Below, piece by piece: positions 19,344-28,337 of a DNA stretch of 64,000 bases. The stretch covers positions 186,001 to 250,000 of the forward strand of contig CALAMI010000007.1 in NCBI GenBank assembly GCA_937925685.1, in the 5' to 3' direction. Both the position numbers and the translations under genes were made by a program. The notes beneath the pieces were generated by a model that had not been told where the DNA came from, did not search any database, and was given only the letters and a program-made list of their open reading frames with translations. The stretch's first letter is position 1; the number at the start of each line of letters is the position of its first letter. This DNA is from Candidatus Binatia bacterium (lineage in GTDB: Bacteria > Desulfobacterota > Binatia > HRBIN30).

Positions 19344-19961
19344 CTAATACCTGCGAGGTATGACACCGCGCACCGCGTCGGCAAACCTCTTTTCTACGAC
19401 AGGCCAATTCACATTGCGCCAAAACACCTGCATATATTGAGGGCGCCCCGTCGCGCCAAAGTCCACCATATATGCATGCTCCCACACGTCCATGACCAAC
19501 AGCGGGACGAACCCGGCTACATTACCTTCTTCGTGAACTTGTACGAAGTGATTATTGACCACGGTCAGTTGTGGGTCAAAAGCTAAGATCGCCCACCCAA
19601 TCGAGCGTGTTCCACCGCAAGCGAGAAAATCGTCGCGAAACTGGTCGAAGCCACCAAATTGGGCAACTAACAGTTTGTAAAGCTCGCTCGACTCCTTTAG
19701 TTCCGCCGCATCGGCCTTGAGGTTGCCAAAGTAATACTCGTGGAGAACCATTCCATTGTACTCGAATCCCAACCGGCGCCGCCGATCGGCGTAAACAGCA
19801 GTGTTTGCCTTGCCCTCACGGCGCAAACCCTCCAGCTCTGACCTCAGGGCATTTACCTGGGCAACGTACCCCTCATAAAGTTTCCAATGTTGTGCAATTT
19901 GCTCCTCCGAGATGCCGTGAAGATCCTTGGGACGCAAACCTACTTGAACCTCGTAGGTCAT
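19344..19961 (-). CDS. Superoxide dismutase, Fe/Mn family
   Basis: The protein has 205 residues from ATG 19961 (AAAGGAG nine bases upstream; TTG 19970 overlaps the ribosome site and is rejected). Metal ligands can be placed at H25, H74 (MVLHEYYFGNL), D158 and H162 in the signature DVWEHAYMVDF. SIGWAILAFDP and NNHFVQVHEEG are also family regions. No signal peptide, so it is cytoplasmic. Fe versus Mn cannot be decided here. The gene stands alone, 290 bp from the PLC lipoprotein and 230 bp from rmlA, both on the same strand. Some divergence in the N-terminal third is notable. Confidence 0.92.
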   Translation of the reverse strand: MTYEVQVGLRPKDLHGISEEQIAQHWKLYEGYVAQVNALRSELEGLRREGKANTAVYADRRRRLGFEYNGMVLHEYYFGNLKADAAELKESSELYKLLVAQFGGFDQFRDDFLACGGTRSIGWAILAFDPQLTVVNNHFVQVHEEGNVAGFVPLLVMDVWEHAYMVDFGATGRPQYMQVFWRNVNWPVVEKRFADAVRGVIPRRY

Positions 19962-20191
19962 AACTATCAACTCCTTTCCGCCGTACCCTTTGTTCTACCT
20001 TCTCTCTCTTACTATCGATCAGATTTCTTGGGGAAAGGGGCAACGACAGAAAAATTTTTTTGCACCAAAAATTAAGGCAACTTGATGGATTCAGCCTCGT
20101 TCCATTGCCAGTCCGAGTTGGCAACTTCTACTCCCCGCCGCTGCCGACCTCTCTGCAGACCATTTCCTCCGTACCCCCGACAACACGAACG

Positions 20192-21082
20192 CTAAGGGCC
20201 CTGCTCGATCACCCGCAGCAGGTACTGGCCGTAGACGCTGTCCCCCATAGCACGTGCCAGGGTGCGCAACTGTTGCTCATCGATATAGCCAAGGCGGTAA
20301 GCAATTTCCTCAAGGCAAGCCACTTTCAGACCCTGGCGTTCCTCGATTGCTTGGATGAAATTTGCTGCTTGCAACAGTGCTTCGTGGGTACCGGTGTCGA
20401 GCCACGCGACTCCGCGTCCGAGACGCTCGACGGTCAACATGCCGTCTTCCAAATACGCCCGATTCACGTCGGTAATTTCCAGTTCGCCCCGAACAGAGGG
20501 GCGGAGTCCCTTCGCGATTTCCACTGCACGCCCATCATAAAAATACAGTCCGGTGACCGCGTAATTGCTGCGCGGATGCTTTGGTTTTTCCACGATCGCA
20601 CTTGCCTGGCCGCGGGCATCGAATTCGACCACCCCGTATCGTGCAGGGTCACGCACCCAATAGGCAAAAACGGTCGCCCCTTGGTGCGAACGAGCCACCC
20701 GCCGCAGCAGCTCTGGTAGTCCATGACCATAGAAAATGTTGTCCCCCAGTGCCAAGGCACAAGGACCGCCTTCTAAAAATTCTTCGGCAAGGATCAGCGC
20801 CTGGGCAATTCCTTCAGCTCGCGGCTGGGCTGCGTACTCGATTCGCAAGCCGATCCACTCCCCGTCCCCTAGCAAGCGACGATACAAAGGGAGGTCGTCC
20901 GGGGTGCTGATCAGCAAGATGTGCCGAATGCCCGCCAGCATCAGCGTGGAAAGGGGGTAATACACTAACGGCTTGTCATAGACTGGTACGAGTTGCTTGC
21001 TGATTGCACGCGTGACCGGATACAAACGACTTCCGCTGCCACCGGCGAGTAAAAGACCCTTACGCACGGCCTCTGCACTCAC
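20192..21082 (-). CDS. rmlA: Glucose-1-phosphate thymidylyltransferase RmlA
   Basis: The protein has 296 residues and makes dTDP-glucose from dTTP and glucose-1-phosphate, the first step of dTDP-rhamnose and other deoxysugars. The nucleotide-binding [48 protein letters not shown], and [18 protein letters not shown] are diagnostic, as is [10 protein letters not shown]. It starts at GTG 21082 in a GTGA overlap with the rmlB stop, so the two are translationally coupled. rmlC and rmlD are absent from this segment and must lie elsewhere if rhamnose is the product. Confidence 0.96.
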   Translation of the reverse strand: MSAEAVRKGLLLAGGSGSRLYPVTRAISKQLVPVYDKPLVYYPLSTLMLAGIRHILLISTPDDLPLYRRLLGDGEWIGLRIEYAAQPRAEGIAQALILAEEFLEGGPCALALGDNIFYGHGLPELLRRVARSHQGATVFAYWVRDPARYGVVEFDARGQASAIVEKPKHPRSNYAVTGLYFYDGRAVEIAKGLRPSVRGELEITDVNRAYLEDGMLTVERLGRGVAWLDTGTHEALLQAANFIQAIEERQGLKVACLEEIAYRLGYIDEQQLRTLARAMGDSVYGQYLLRVIEQGP

Positions 21083-22164
21083 GTTGACGTACCGAGACCC
21101 AATCGTTCGCGGTTATATCGCCCCCCCATGACTGCCTGACACCAATCCCGATGCTCAACGTACCAACGTACTGTAGACCTGAGTCCAGAAAGAAAATCGT
21201 GCCGAGGCTGCCACCCCAGCTCATGGGAGATCCGGCCTGGGGCCAAAGCATATCGACGGTCATGACCTGGGCGATCAACAACAAAGCGTTTGAGGTCCTG
21301 GTAGGTGGACACCCCGCGCTCACGCAATTGCGGATTACACGATGCGGGGAACAACTCCTCCATGACCCTGCAAATCGTATCAACCACTTCCAGGTTGGTT
21401 TTTCCGTGGCCGCCGCCGACATTGTACTGCGTACCGACCACGCCCCGTTCCAGTACGAGAAGGAGGGCTTCGCAGTGGTCAAGGACGTACAGCCAGTCAC
21501 GAACATTCCCCCCATCCCCATAAATCGGAAGATCGCGGCCGTCCAACGCGTTGAGAATCATCAATGGAATCAACTTTTCCGGGTACTGGTACGGACCAAA
21601 ATTGTTCGATGCGTTCGTAAGCAACACGGGGAGACGGTACGTTGCATGATACGCCAAGACAAAGTGGTCTGCCGCCGCCTTAGACGCCGCATAAGGGGAG
21701 CTGGGCCGGTACGCTCGCCCCTCGGCCGCGGTTTCACCCTCGGGAATACTCCCGTACACCTCATCGGTCGACACCTGGAGAAAACGGAAAGCTTCTTTCC
21801 ATGCTTTTGGCGCCTTGCACCACCAGTGCCGCACTGCCTCGAGCAGCTCGAAGGTTCCGACCACATTCGTGTGCACAAAGGAATCGGGCGAATCGATAGA
21901 GCGGTCGACGTGCGTTTCCGCAGCGAAATTGACGACCCACTTCGGGTTATGTCGACGCAACAACGCTTGCACAAGATCGCGGTCCGCAATGTCTGCTTGC
22001 ACAAAAACGACTCGCGGGTCCTTGGGCAGGTTGAGCGCGTTGCCAGCGTACGTGAGTTTGTCCAACACCACCACCCGCTCGCGCCCACGGGCCAGCATCA
22101 AGCGCACGAAGTTCGCACCGATGAACCCGGCACCGCCACAAACGAGAATTGTCTGGTCTAACAT
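21079..22164 (-). CDS. rmlB: dTDP-glucose 4,6-dehydratase RmlB
   Basis: The protein has 361 residues. The extended-SDR NAD-binding motif [15 protein letters not shown] opens the protein. [15 protein letters not shown] and the catalytic STDEVYGS and [12 protein letters not shown] (Tyr and Lys) follow, with [17 protein letters not shown] and [14 protein letters not shown] as family blocks. It converts dTDP-glucose to the 4-keto-6-deoxy sugar. The start ATG 22164 is the first gene of the rmlBA pair and diverges from the SAM synthetase leader region. Confidence 0.96.
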   Translation of the reverse strand: MLDQTILVCGGAGFIGANFVRLMLARGRERVVVLDKLTYAGNALNLPKDPRVVFVQADIADRDLVQALLRRHNPKWVVNFAAETHVDRSIDSPDSFVHTNVVGTFELLEAVRHWWCKAPKAWKEAFRFLQVSTDEVYGSIPEGETAAEGRAYRPSSPYAASKAAADHFVLAYHATYRLPVLLTNASNNFGPYQYPEKLIPLMILNALDGRDLPIYGDGGNVRDWLYVLDHCEALLLVLERGVVGTQYNVGGGHGKTNLEVVDTICRVMEELFPASCNPQLRERGVSTYQDLKRFVVDRPGHDRRYALAPGRISHELGWQPRHDFLSGLRSTVRWYVEHRDWCQAVMGGRYNRERLGLGTST

Positions 22165-22806
22165 CGGTCAAAGCCGCTCAGCCTTTTTCCCTTCTTACTG
22201 GACAACGCAACCTCGAACAACCGCCCGCACAAGACACGAAGCCTTCCTTGCGCCGCGGAAGCTCACGAACAACCAATTCCCTGAGCGGGCCTGACCATAA
22301 CCTCCTCGGGATCCTAAAAGGCAGAGAGGCAGCTGTTCGACTCCAGACAATCTCCGTGGGACACTGTTTCCCTGCGTCACTAGCCTGGACTTCGGCAAAC
22401 CCTGACATGTATCACGAGCAAGGTTTGCCCCATAAGGCAAACCCGCCCCGTAAGCCCGAACCGACACGAGCAATTCCTGTTGGGGAATTTCCGTACGCCG
22501 TGGCCTCCACGGGCACAACGGCACTCTTGGGTGCCCCCGTGCTGCCAGCCTTAATCACTTTCTGGGCCCGCTTCGGATCTTTGCTTCGTCACTTCCGGTG
22601 GTCGTGGGTGACACCTCTCGTGTCGGATCTCGGCTGCGCAGTGGCGACTTGGCCGCCGCAGGCAAGAACAAAACCGGCTGCCCAGTCATGCCAATAGCGC
22701 ACCCGAGAACCTCCGGGTACATTGGCTTTGTTTCTCCCCTTCACGGGACGATTCTCTCCCATGCTAACGGTTAGGCCACCAGCACTGGAGCAAGAGGTAT
22801 TAAACC
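22165..22806. other. Long leader region between rmlB and the SAM synthetase gene
   Basis: These 642 bp have no recognisable gene; an open frame at 22149-22697 (+) has no Shine-Dalgarno and no protein-like features. The region must contain the divergent promoters. It also holds the GGCAAACC/GGTTTGCC elements listed separately. The match to any known SAM riboswitch could not be shown by eye. Confidence 0.5.
22394..22443. repeat. Mutually exclusive inverted repeats GGCAAACC / GGTTTGCC
   Basis: GGCAAACC occurs at 22394-22401 and 22436-22443, with the complement GGTTTGCC between them at 22422-22429. The middle element can pair with either flank: a tight hairpin with a six-base loop on the right, or a 20-base loop on the left. 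Three exact 8-mers in 50 bp are unlikely by chance and suit a transcript switch or protein-binding site. Confidence 0.55.
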
Positions 22807-24000
22807 ATGCGTTTCGTTTTAGAGTCTTTGAATCAAGACCCCATTGTCAGACGTCGCCGCGAGTTCGTCGAAGCCAAAGGTATCGGCCATCCGGATACGA
22901 TGTGCGACGCTCTGGTCGAGGCTATCTCGGTCGGTCTTGCCCGCATGTATCTCGAGCGCCTCGGGTTCGTTGCCCACTACAACATCGACAAGGCACTGTT
23001 GGCTGCAGGGCAGTGCGAGAAGCGCTTTGGCTCTGGCCGGCTGGCGCAACCGATGCGCTTGTTTGTTGGCGATCGAGCTACCTTCGCCGCCGAGGGAACC
23101 GAACTCCCCGTACACGAAACCGCGGAGCGCGCCGTGAGTGCTTGGTTACAACGGCACTTACCCAAGATCCGAGTCGGTCAGGAAGTTGTTCTGCAGCCGG
23201 TTTTGGCTCCCGGTTCCACCCCATTGCGTACGATTTACGAACCGGCAGAGGCGGTCATCTCCAACGACACGTCCGGCGCCGTTGGCTTTGCGCCTTTCAC
23301 TCCGACGGAGCATTTAGCCCGCAGAGCCGCGGACTTGCTCGCCAGCACGGAGTTCAAGCAGCAATTTCCCGATACAGGCCAAGACGTGAAAGTGTTCGCC
23401 GTGCGCACGGACCGGCAAGTGGAGATCACCGTGGCCATGCCCTTCCACTGTGAACAAATCGACTCCGAATCCACTTACTTTCGTCGCAAGGAAGAAGTTC
23501 TCCACGCGTTGTACGTGGAACTGTCTCGGGGCGATCTCGAAGTAGACTTGCGGCTCAACACGCTCGATCGCGCGGGTCGTGGCGCCGATGGCCTTTATCT
23601 CACCCTTACCGGAACCTCCGCCGAAGACGCCGACTCTGGCCAAGTCGGACGCGGCAACCGCCCCTGCGGTTTCATTTCCTTTGCACGGCCCGTTGGCGGC
23701 GAGGCAGCACCGGGCAAGAATCCACTTGCCCACGTCGGCAAGCTTTACAGTGTCGCCAGTCAGCGGCTGGCAGAGCGTATCCACGCCGTCCATCCAGAAC
23801 TTGCGGAAGTTTACGTCTCTCTGGCAGCGCGCATCGGCGAACCTATCGTTGCGCCGTGGGTCAGTGTTCAGGCGATCTCGCCCTCGGGGCAGTCCCTTGC
23901 CGACATCGAACCTTCGATTCGGGAACTAGTGGCTACAGAACTGCAGCAACTCCCCATTTATTGGCAAGGTATCCTCAGAGGTGACTTTCGCCTCTACTGA
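22807..24000 (+). CDS. S-adenosylmethionine synthetase, archaeal type
   Basis: The protein has 397 residues and should form SAM from methionine and ATP. Sequence blocks are those of the archaeal MAT family, not bacterial MetK: VEAKGIGHPDTMCDALVEAI near residue 22, NDTSGAVGFAPFTPTEHLA, then GTSAEDADSGQVGRGNRPCG followed by ISFARP and GKNPLAHVGKLY. AGAGGT lies upstream of ATG 22807. Archaeal-type MAT is known in a minority of bacteria. The gene is alone, convergent with the SDR gene 36 bp away. SAM is the cosubstrate of HpnH and RsmI encoded in this window, but no direct link is implied. Confidence 0.93.
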   Translation: MRFVLESLNQDPIVRRRREFVEAKGIGHPDTMCDALVEAISVGLARMYLERLGFVAHYNIDKALLAAGQCEKRFGSGRLAQPMRLFVGDRATFAAEGTELPVHETAERAVSAWLQRHLPKIRVGQEVVLQPVLAPGSTPLRTIYEPAEAVISNDTSGAVGFAPFTPTEHLARRAADLLASTEFKQQFPDTGQDVKVFAVRTDRQVEITVAMPFHCEQIDSESTYFRRKEEVLHALYVELSRGDLEVDLRLNTLDRAGRGADGLYLTLTGTSAEDADSGQVGRGNRPCGFISFARPVGGEAAPGKNPLAHVGKLYSVASQRLAERIHAVHPELAEVYVSLAARIGEPIVAPWVSVQAISPSGQSLADIEPSIRELVATELQQLPIYWQGILRGDFRLY

Positions 24001-24036
24001 GGTCGCAAGACACTGGGCGGTTTCTGGGTTCGGGCC

Positions 24037-24816
24037 TCAGCCGCGCAGAAGGTCGGGCTGTTTGAAGGCGGTCCAACCGCGGTCACAAGGCAGCACTGCA
24101 CCCGTAAAGCTTCTACCGTGGTCCGAAGCGAGAAAAACAACGACTTCGGCAATTTCCTCCGGTGTCTGGAGACCCATCGCATGGCTGCGCTCGAACGCCT
24201 TCTTCAACTCCGCACTCTGCCAAATCATTGCATTCATCGGGGTATCCACATAGCCAGGGCAAATGGCGTTTACCCGGATCCCCAAGGCGGCGCACCCGGG
24301 GGCCATGGACTTCGTCAACGCGGCCACTCCGCCCTTGCTTGCGGCGTACGCATCCAACGCACCTAAAGGCAACAGCGCCATCGATGACGCGGCATTGATG
24401 ATCGCGCCACCTCCCGACTTAGCGATTTCTGGAATAGCGTAATGGGAACAATAAAATGTTCCGGAAAGGTTGACTCGGACTACGCGGTCCCAGACTTCCA
24501 GCGCGATGTTCGGAGTAAATCCATCTTGAAGAGGCAAAGCGATTCCGGCGTTGTTGTACAGAATGTGCAACGCTCCGAAGGCGGAGACCGCTTCTCGCAC
24601 CAGCTGCTGGCAGTCGGAAGGCTGCGAAACGTCGGCACTGACGAAGCGCGCCACTCCGCGCCGCTTGCGGACCAAAGACGCTGTGCCCTCGCCAGCCATG
24701 GAATCGACGTCGGCCACTACAACTGCTGCCCCCTCGCGGGCCAAGGCTAAGCACGCCGCCCGTCCAATCCCGGAACCCCCTCCGGTCACGATGGCAACTC
24801 TTCCCTCGAGCAGCAT
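24037..24816 (-). CDS. Short-chain dehydrogenase/reductase
   Basis: The protein has 259 residues from ATG 24816 (AAGGAGG just upstream; the TTG at 24831 overlaps it). Classical SDR features: cofactor motif TGGGSGIG, ADVSQPSDC after the Rossmann strand (Asp suggests NAD(H)), NNAGIALP, catalytic Ser in INAASSMALL, and YAASK with Tyr and Lys. The C-terminus has PGYVDTPM and FTGAVLPCDRGWTAF. The substrate is unknown. It lies 119 bp downstream of the DUF72 gene on the same strand and could be in that unit or separate. Confidence 0.9.
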   Translation of the reverse strand: MLLEGRVAIVTGGGSGIGRAACLALAREGAAVVVADVDSMAGEGTASLVRKRRGVARFVSADVSQPSDCQQLVREAVSAFGALHILYNNAGIALPLQDGFTPNIALEVWDRVVRVNLSGTFYCSHYAIPEIAKSGGGAIINAASSMALLPLGALDAYAASKGGVAALTKSMAPGCAALGIRVNAICPGYVDTPMNAMIWQSAELKKAFERSHAMGLQTPEEIAEVVVFLASDHGRSFTGAVLPCDRGWTAFKQPDLLRG

Positions 24817-24935
24817 GATGCCTCCTTCCAACGTTAATTGTCAGTTCCTTTCCTTAGACCCTCGCTAATCACAACACGCTGCGCCCTGCCAACTACAGCG
24901 TAGGCGGCAGGCCTTCGCCTCTCAAGGATCAATTT

Positions 24936-25670
24936 CTACCTGCCACCGCCCCTTCCTGCGCCAACCAAAGCACGAAACTTCAAGGCGTCAGCCCACATGT
25001 TCTGATTGTTGAAGAGCACCCAGGCTTCCGCATAGCCGTGCGCCCAGCGGTGGATCTGCTGAAAGTCTGTCTCCGAAAATTTGTAACGGTAGCCTGTGCG
25101 GCCATGCAACCGAAAATAGGCCACTGGCTGAAGGCCTGGATCCGGAGGTGTACAGGCAAATGGATCGCCGGCGCGTAGCCAGCCGAGCTCGCGACATAAG
25201 CGATCGGTTACGTTTTCAGTCCACGCCGGGCCGCGCGGCTCGAAAGCGATCTTAATGTCAGGCTCGGACTCCCACGTCGCAAACGCCCGGAGACGCGCTA
25301 GGTGTTCGATCGTCGGCTCAAACCGAGCTGGGGTTTGCACCAACACAATGGGAGCCCGCAGTATTCGCGCCGACTCGAGTGTTTCTTTCCAAGCGCGCCG
25401 CGTCACTTCGTTGTCGCGAAAGTGGCCGGTTTCCACGTGTTCCGGCAGGGTGCGACGCAAGCGCCGGTACGTTGGACTCCGCCGTTCGTGGGTCACGAGC
25501 TGAAAGCACTTCACCGTAAACACAAAATCCGGCGGGGCGACTCGGCGCCAACGTTCGAACGTCGAAGCCCGCGGTGGATCGTAGAACGTCTGCTGAACTT
25601 CTACGACGTCAAGTTTGCGCGTATAAACCGCCTGCGCCTTGGCCCAACCACAACAGCCGACGCGGATCAT
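24936..25670 (-). CDS. DUF72 (YecE-like) family protein
   Basis: The protein has 244 residues, typical for this TIM-barrel family of unknown biochemistry. Signature blocks: IRVGCCGWA at the N-terminus, LDVVEVQQTFYDPP, FTVKCFQLVTHERRSP, KIAFEPRGPAW, YFRLHGRTGYRY, and VLFNNQNMWADAL at the end (family LFNN.. motif). ATG 25670 has GGTGGAGAG upstream. It is 75 bp downstream of the polytopic membrane protein gene. No function can be assigned from the sequence. Confidence 0.9.
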   Translation of the reverse strand: MIRVGCCGWAKAQAVYTRKLDVVEVQQTFYDPPRASTFERWRRVAPPDFVFTVKCFQLVTHERRSPTYRRLRRTLPEHVETGHFRDNEVTRRAWKETLESARILRAPIVLVQTPARFEPTIEHLARLRAFATWESEPDIKIAFEPRGPAWTENVTDRLCRELGWLRAGDPFACTPPDPGLQPVAYFRLHGRTGYRYKFSETDFQQIHRWAHGYAEAWVLFNNQNMWADALKFRALVGAGRGGGR

Positions 25671-25745
25671 CTCTCCACCCTGAGTGACACCCTCTCAGAA
25701 CACGTCCCAGCTCGACCCATCAGGGTCGGTGGGGAACAAACTGCT

Positions 25746-27245
25746 TCAAGGAAACCAACTCCACCTGCCGTGCTCAGCGGTTGCCGCTGAAACCGGGAAC
25801 GCTTCCACGCGCTCGCTGCGGACATAAAGCACTGCGGTTTCGTCGCCGTACACGCGCAGCCAACCCGCTTCCCGCTGCAGCGGATGCACCACACCTGCTG
25901 GCAGCAGCACAGCTTCCGTGGGGTAAAGCTCGATCAGTCTGCGCCACTCTGCCTCGCCGCGGAAGAACGCGAAGTTGTCTTCCACCACGGAGGCGGGGTA
26001 AACCGTCGCAAACCGCCCGTCGAGCGACGGCTTCACCTGCGGTGCCAAGTGCCAGAGAACGTACCCACCCCAATCGAGCGGCACGGCTAAATTTCCCCGT
26101 CCTCCCCCGGTGCGAAGCGACTGCACTGCACCCACCGGATAGTCCCTTGGGTCAAACACGAAACGCCCGCCGTGACGATAAAAACCCGCCACGGCAAAGC
26201 CGCTTTGCAACAGCGCAATCAGGGCGACGCCAATCACAATGGCCTGCTGTGCCGGTGGAGTCAATGTCCACGAACGCGCCCGCAGGACGGCAAGCAACCC
26301 CCGCAACTGCAGGTAGAGTAAGGGAGCGGCTAGCAAAGCAAACACCGGGGTATGTCGCTGATGGCGCCAAGCGAACACCAAGGCACCTCCGGCCAACAGC
26401 GCGCGCCACAGCGAATCGCTCTTGCGGGGTAACCAGCGCAGTGTAGCTACATAGATCGCACCGAGAAGCAGGAAAGGTCCGTGCTCAACCTCCAAGACCA
26501 CTCGCTGCCACTCCGTGATCGGATGTGGGCGGCCAAGCTCATCCCAAAGGTAAGCGTACAGTTGCGGACCGTACGGATTGCACGCTGAAGCAACCAAACC
26601 AAGGAACAGCAACACCCCTCGTCTCCCCCATTCCCGGCTTCCCTCCACGGCACCGGCACCAGCAAAAAACGCCAGAGCCAACAGCCCCAACACGAACCCA
26701 CCGTGGAGATTCGCCCACAGAGCAAAACCCAGGGGCACAAGGGCCCACAGCCCGCGAGAGCCGCGCTCCCACCGGCCCAAAAGAGCGAGCAATGCTGGCA
26801 AGAGGACGTAAGTAGCCAGTTGGGGTCGCATGGCCCACCCTCGCGCAAGCACTGGAATTGTTAAAAGCAAAACAATGCCTACGAGCCAGTACCCATGGGT
26901 GTCAGCCTTTGTAGCGGCGTCTCGCTCCATGCCCGGGCGCTGAAACACACTCCATGCGCAACAGACGACACACAAGGCCACCAGAGCGACCTTGAGGGCA
27001 AACAGTACTCTCGGCCCGCCGAAGTGAAAACTCAAGAACGCGAGGACTTGCCACAACCACTCGTGGTCCACCCACGGCGAACCTGTGGCAGTGTAACTCA
27101 AGGCGTCCACTCTGGGGATTGCCCCTTGCTCCCAAATCCAGCGACCCACGAAGAGGTGCATCCAAAGGTCGTTGTCTGCCTCCGCGATGGTTCCAAAATA
27201 CACCGTCGCGGCGCCTATGGCGGCAATCCAAACTAGGTTCGCCAT
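25746..27245 (-). CDS. Polytopic membrane protein, possible GT-C-like family
   Basis: The protein has 499 residues with about ten hydrophobic segments between residues 5 and 360, and a soluble C-terminal part. An extracytoplasmic loop after the first helix reads EADNDLWMHLFVGRWIWEQG and YTATGSPWVDHEWLWQVLAF. Asp and Trp/His residues in such loops are typical of GT-C-like membrane glycosyltransferases and related unassigned families, so a role in polyprenyl-linked sugar transfer is possible but unproven. The C-terminal LDWGGYVLWHLAPQVKPSLD and DGRFATVYP also recur in this group, from memory. It lies 6 bp after sppA on the same strand; its start ATG 27245 has no clear ribosome site, suggesting coupling. 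Confidence 0.72.
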   Translation of the reverse strand: MANLVWIAAIGAATVYFGTIAEADNDLWMHLFVGRWIWEQGAIPRVDALSYTATGSPWVDHEWLWQVLAFLSFHFGGPRVLFALKVALVALCVVCCAWSVFQRPGMERDAATKADTHGYWLVGIVLLLTIPVLARGWAMRPQLATYVLLPALLALLGRWERGSRGLWALVPLGFALWANLHGGFVLGLLALAFFAGAGAVEGSREWGRRGVLLFLGLVASACNPYGPQLYAYLWDELGRPHPITEWQRVVLEVEHGPFLLLGAIYVATLRWLPRKSDSLWRALLAGGALVFAWRHQRHTPVFALLAAPLLYLQLRGLLAVLRARSWTLTPPAQQAIVIGVALIALLQSGFAVAGFYRHGGRFVFDPRDYPVGAVQSLRTGGGRGNLAVPLDWGGYVLWHLAPQVKPSLDGRFATVYPASVVEDNFAFFRGEAEWRRLIELYPTEAVLLPAGVVHPLQREAGWLRVYGDETAVLYVRSERVEAFPVSAATAEHGRWSWFP

Positions 27246-27251
27246 CTAGAA

Positions 27252-28328
27252 CTAGGGAATGGATCCACCAAACGGCCACCGGATCGACTCAGGAATCCAC
27301 ACGTACCAAAATTGTGGCCCGCTGGAGAAGAAGGTGACTTCACCCGCGAGCGCCTGTAGGAGTGCAAACGTTTGACCATCAGCCTCAGCTCGCGCGGAAT
27401 AAATGTTCTCTCCGTACTGTGACGGCCTCCGGTAGGCGATGACGGTGGCCTCGGACAATTGAGCGCGCTGCTTAGCATGCTCGATTGCATCGCTCAGGTA
27501 CCCGATGCGGTCGATCAGACCAAGCGCCAGTGCCTGATCGGCAAAAAACACCCTCCCGTCGCCAATCACATCCCATGCCTCGGCACGGATTCCAGGGCGC
27601 CGCTCACGCACCAAGCCGAGGAAACGCTCGTGCATGGCTGAAAGAATGCGCTGGAGCACGGCCTGATCTTCCGGGGTCATGGGCCGCAACGGCGAGCCGG
27701 CGTCTTTCAACGCGCCGGATTTCAACGTTTGGTCCTTTACACCGAGCTTATCCAGCAAGCCACTGAGGTTCACTCCAGCAAGCACCACCCCGATGCTCCC
27801 GGTCACGGTCGTGGGACTTGCCACGATCTCGTCGGCAGCCAAGGCTACGTAATAGGCGCCCGAGGTGCCCACGTCCAACAAATGAGCTACGACGGGCCGC
27901 CCGGTCTTCACCCTGAACTCTCGGACTTCATGATAGAGCGTGTCACTGGCAGTGACGGTTCCACCCGGGCTATTGATCCGTAACACCACCGCTCGCACTC
28001 GCTCGTCCTCGGCTGCGCGTTTTAGCTCCTCTCGCACGCGCGCCACTAAGCCCGGGCCCGGGCTACCCAAAAGCCCAGGCCGTTCCGCCCACACGATGAG
28101 CCGCGAGACATCGATCAGCAAAATTTTCTCTTTACCACGCCCTTCCAGCTTACGCTCCACAAGCGGCTCCGGCCGCGTGCGAAACGGATTGAAATCGGCC
28201 TGTACGAAGAAGCAGCCGGAAATACTCGCGAGTAACGCCCCTCCGAGGCATGCCTGTATGCCACGCCTCCATTGCGTGCCGGACAAAAACCACAGCCTAA
28301 GGGAGCGAACCGGATCGAACAAGGTCAC
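27252..28328 (-). CDS. Signal peptide peptidase SppA-like serine protease (single S49 domain)
   Basis: The protein has 358 residues from GTG 28328. A hydrophobic leader ends in SISGCFF, a possible lipobox. The S49 domain shows INSPGGTV, the nucleophile Ser in DVGTSGAYYVALAADEIVA, TVTGSIGVV, and a candidate catalytic Lys in TLKSGALKDAGSPLRPMTPE. Such enzymes degrade cleaved signal peptides in the membrane. This short form differs from the tandem-domain SppA at 34819-36474. It lies 9 bp after the LLM gene and 6 bp before the membrane protein gene, in a tight minus-strand unit. Confidence 0.9.
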   Translation of the reverse strand: MTLFDPVRSLRLWFLSGTQWRRGIQACLGGALLASISGCFFVQADFNPFRTRPEPLVERKLEGRGKEKILLIDVSRLIVWAERPGLLGSPGPGLVARVREELKRAAEDERVRAVVLRINSPGGTVTASDTLYHEVREFRVKTGRPVVAHLLDVGTSGAYYVALAADEIVASPTTVTGSIGVVLAGVNLSGLLDKLGVKDQTLKSGALKDAGSPLRPMTPEDQAVLQRILSAMHERFLGLVRERRPGIRAEAWDVIGDGRVFFADQALALGLIDRIGYLSDAIEHAKQRAQLSEATVIAYRRPSQYGENIYSARAEADGQTFALLQALAGEVTFFSSGPQFWYVWIPESIRWPFGGSIP

Positions 28329-28337
28329 GGTACACTT

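Noticed and set aside
22310-22385. tRNA-like TTCGACTCC stretch upstream of the SAM synthetase
   Set aside because: No acceptor or anticodon stem could be formed around it; the T-stem also fails to pair.
22149-22697. Plus-strand open frame of 182 codons in the SAM synthetase leader
   Set aside because: No Shine-Dalgarno, Pro/Arg-rich composition typical of GC-rich non-coding sequence, and it overlaps the rmlB start.
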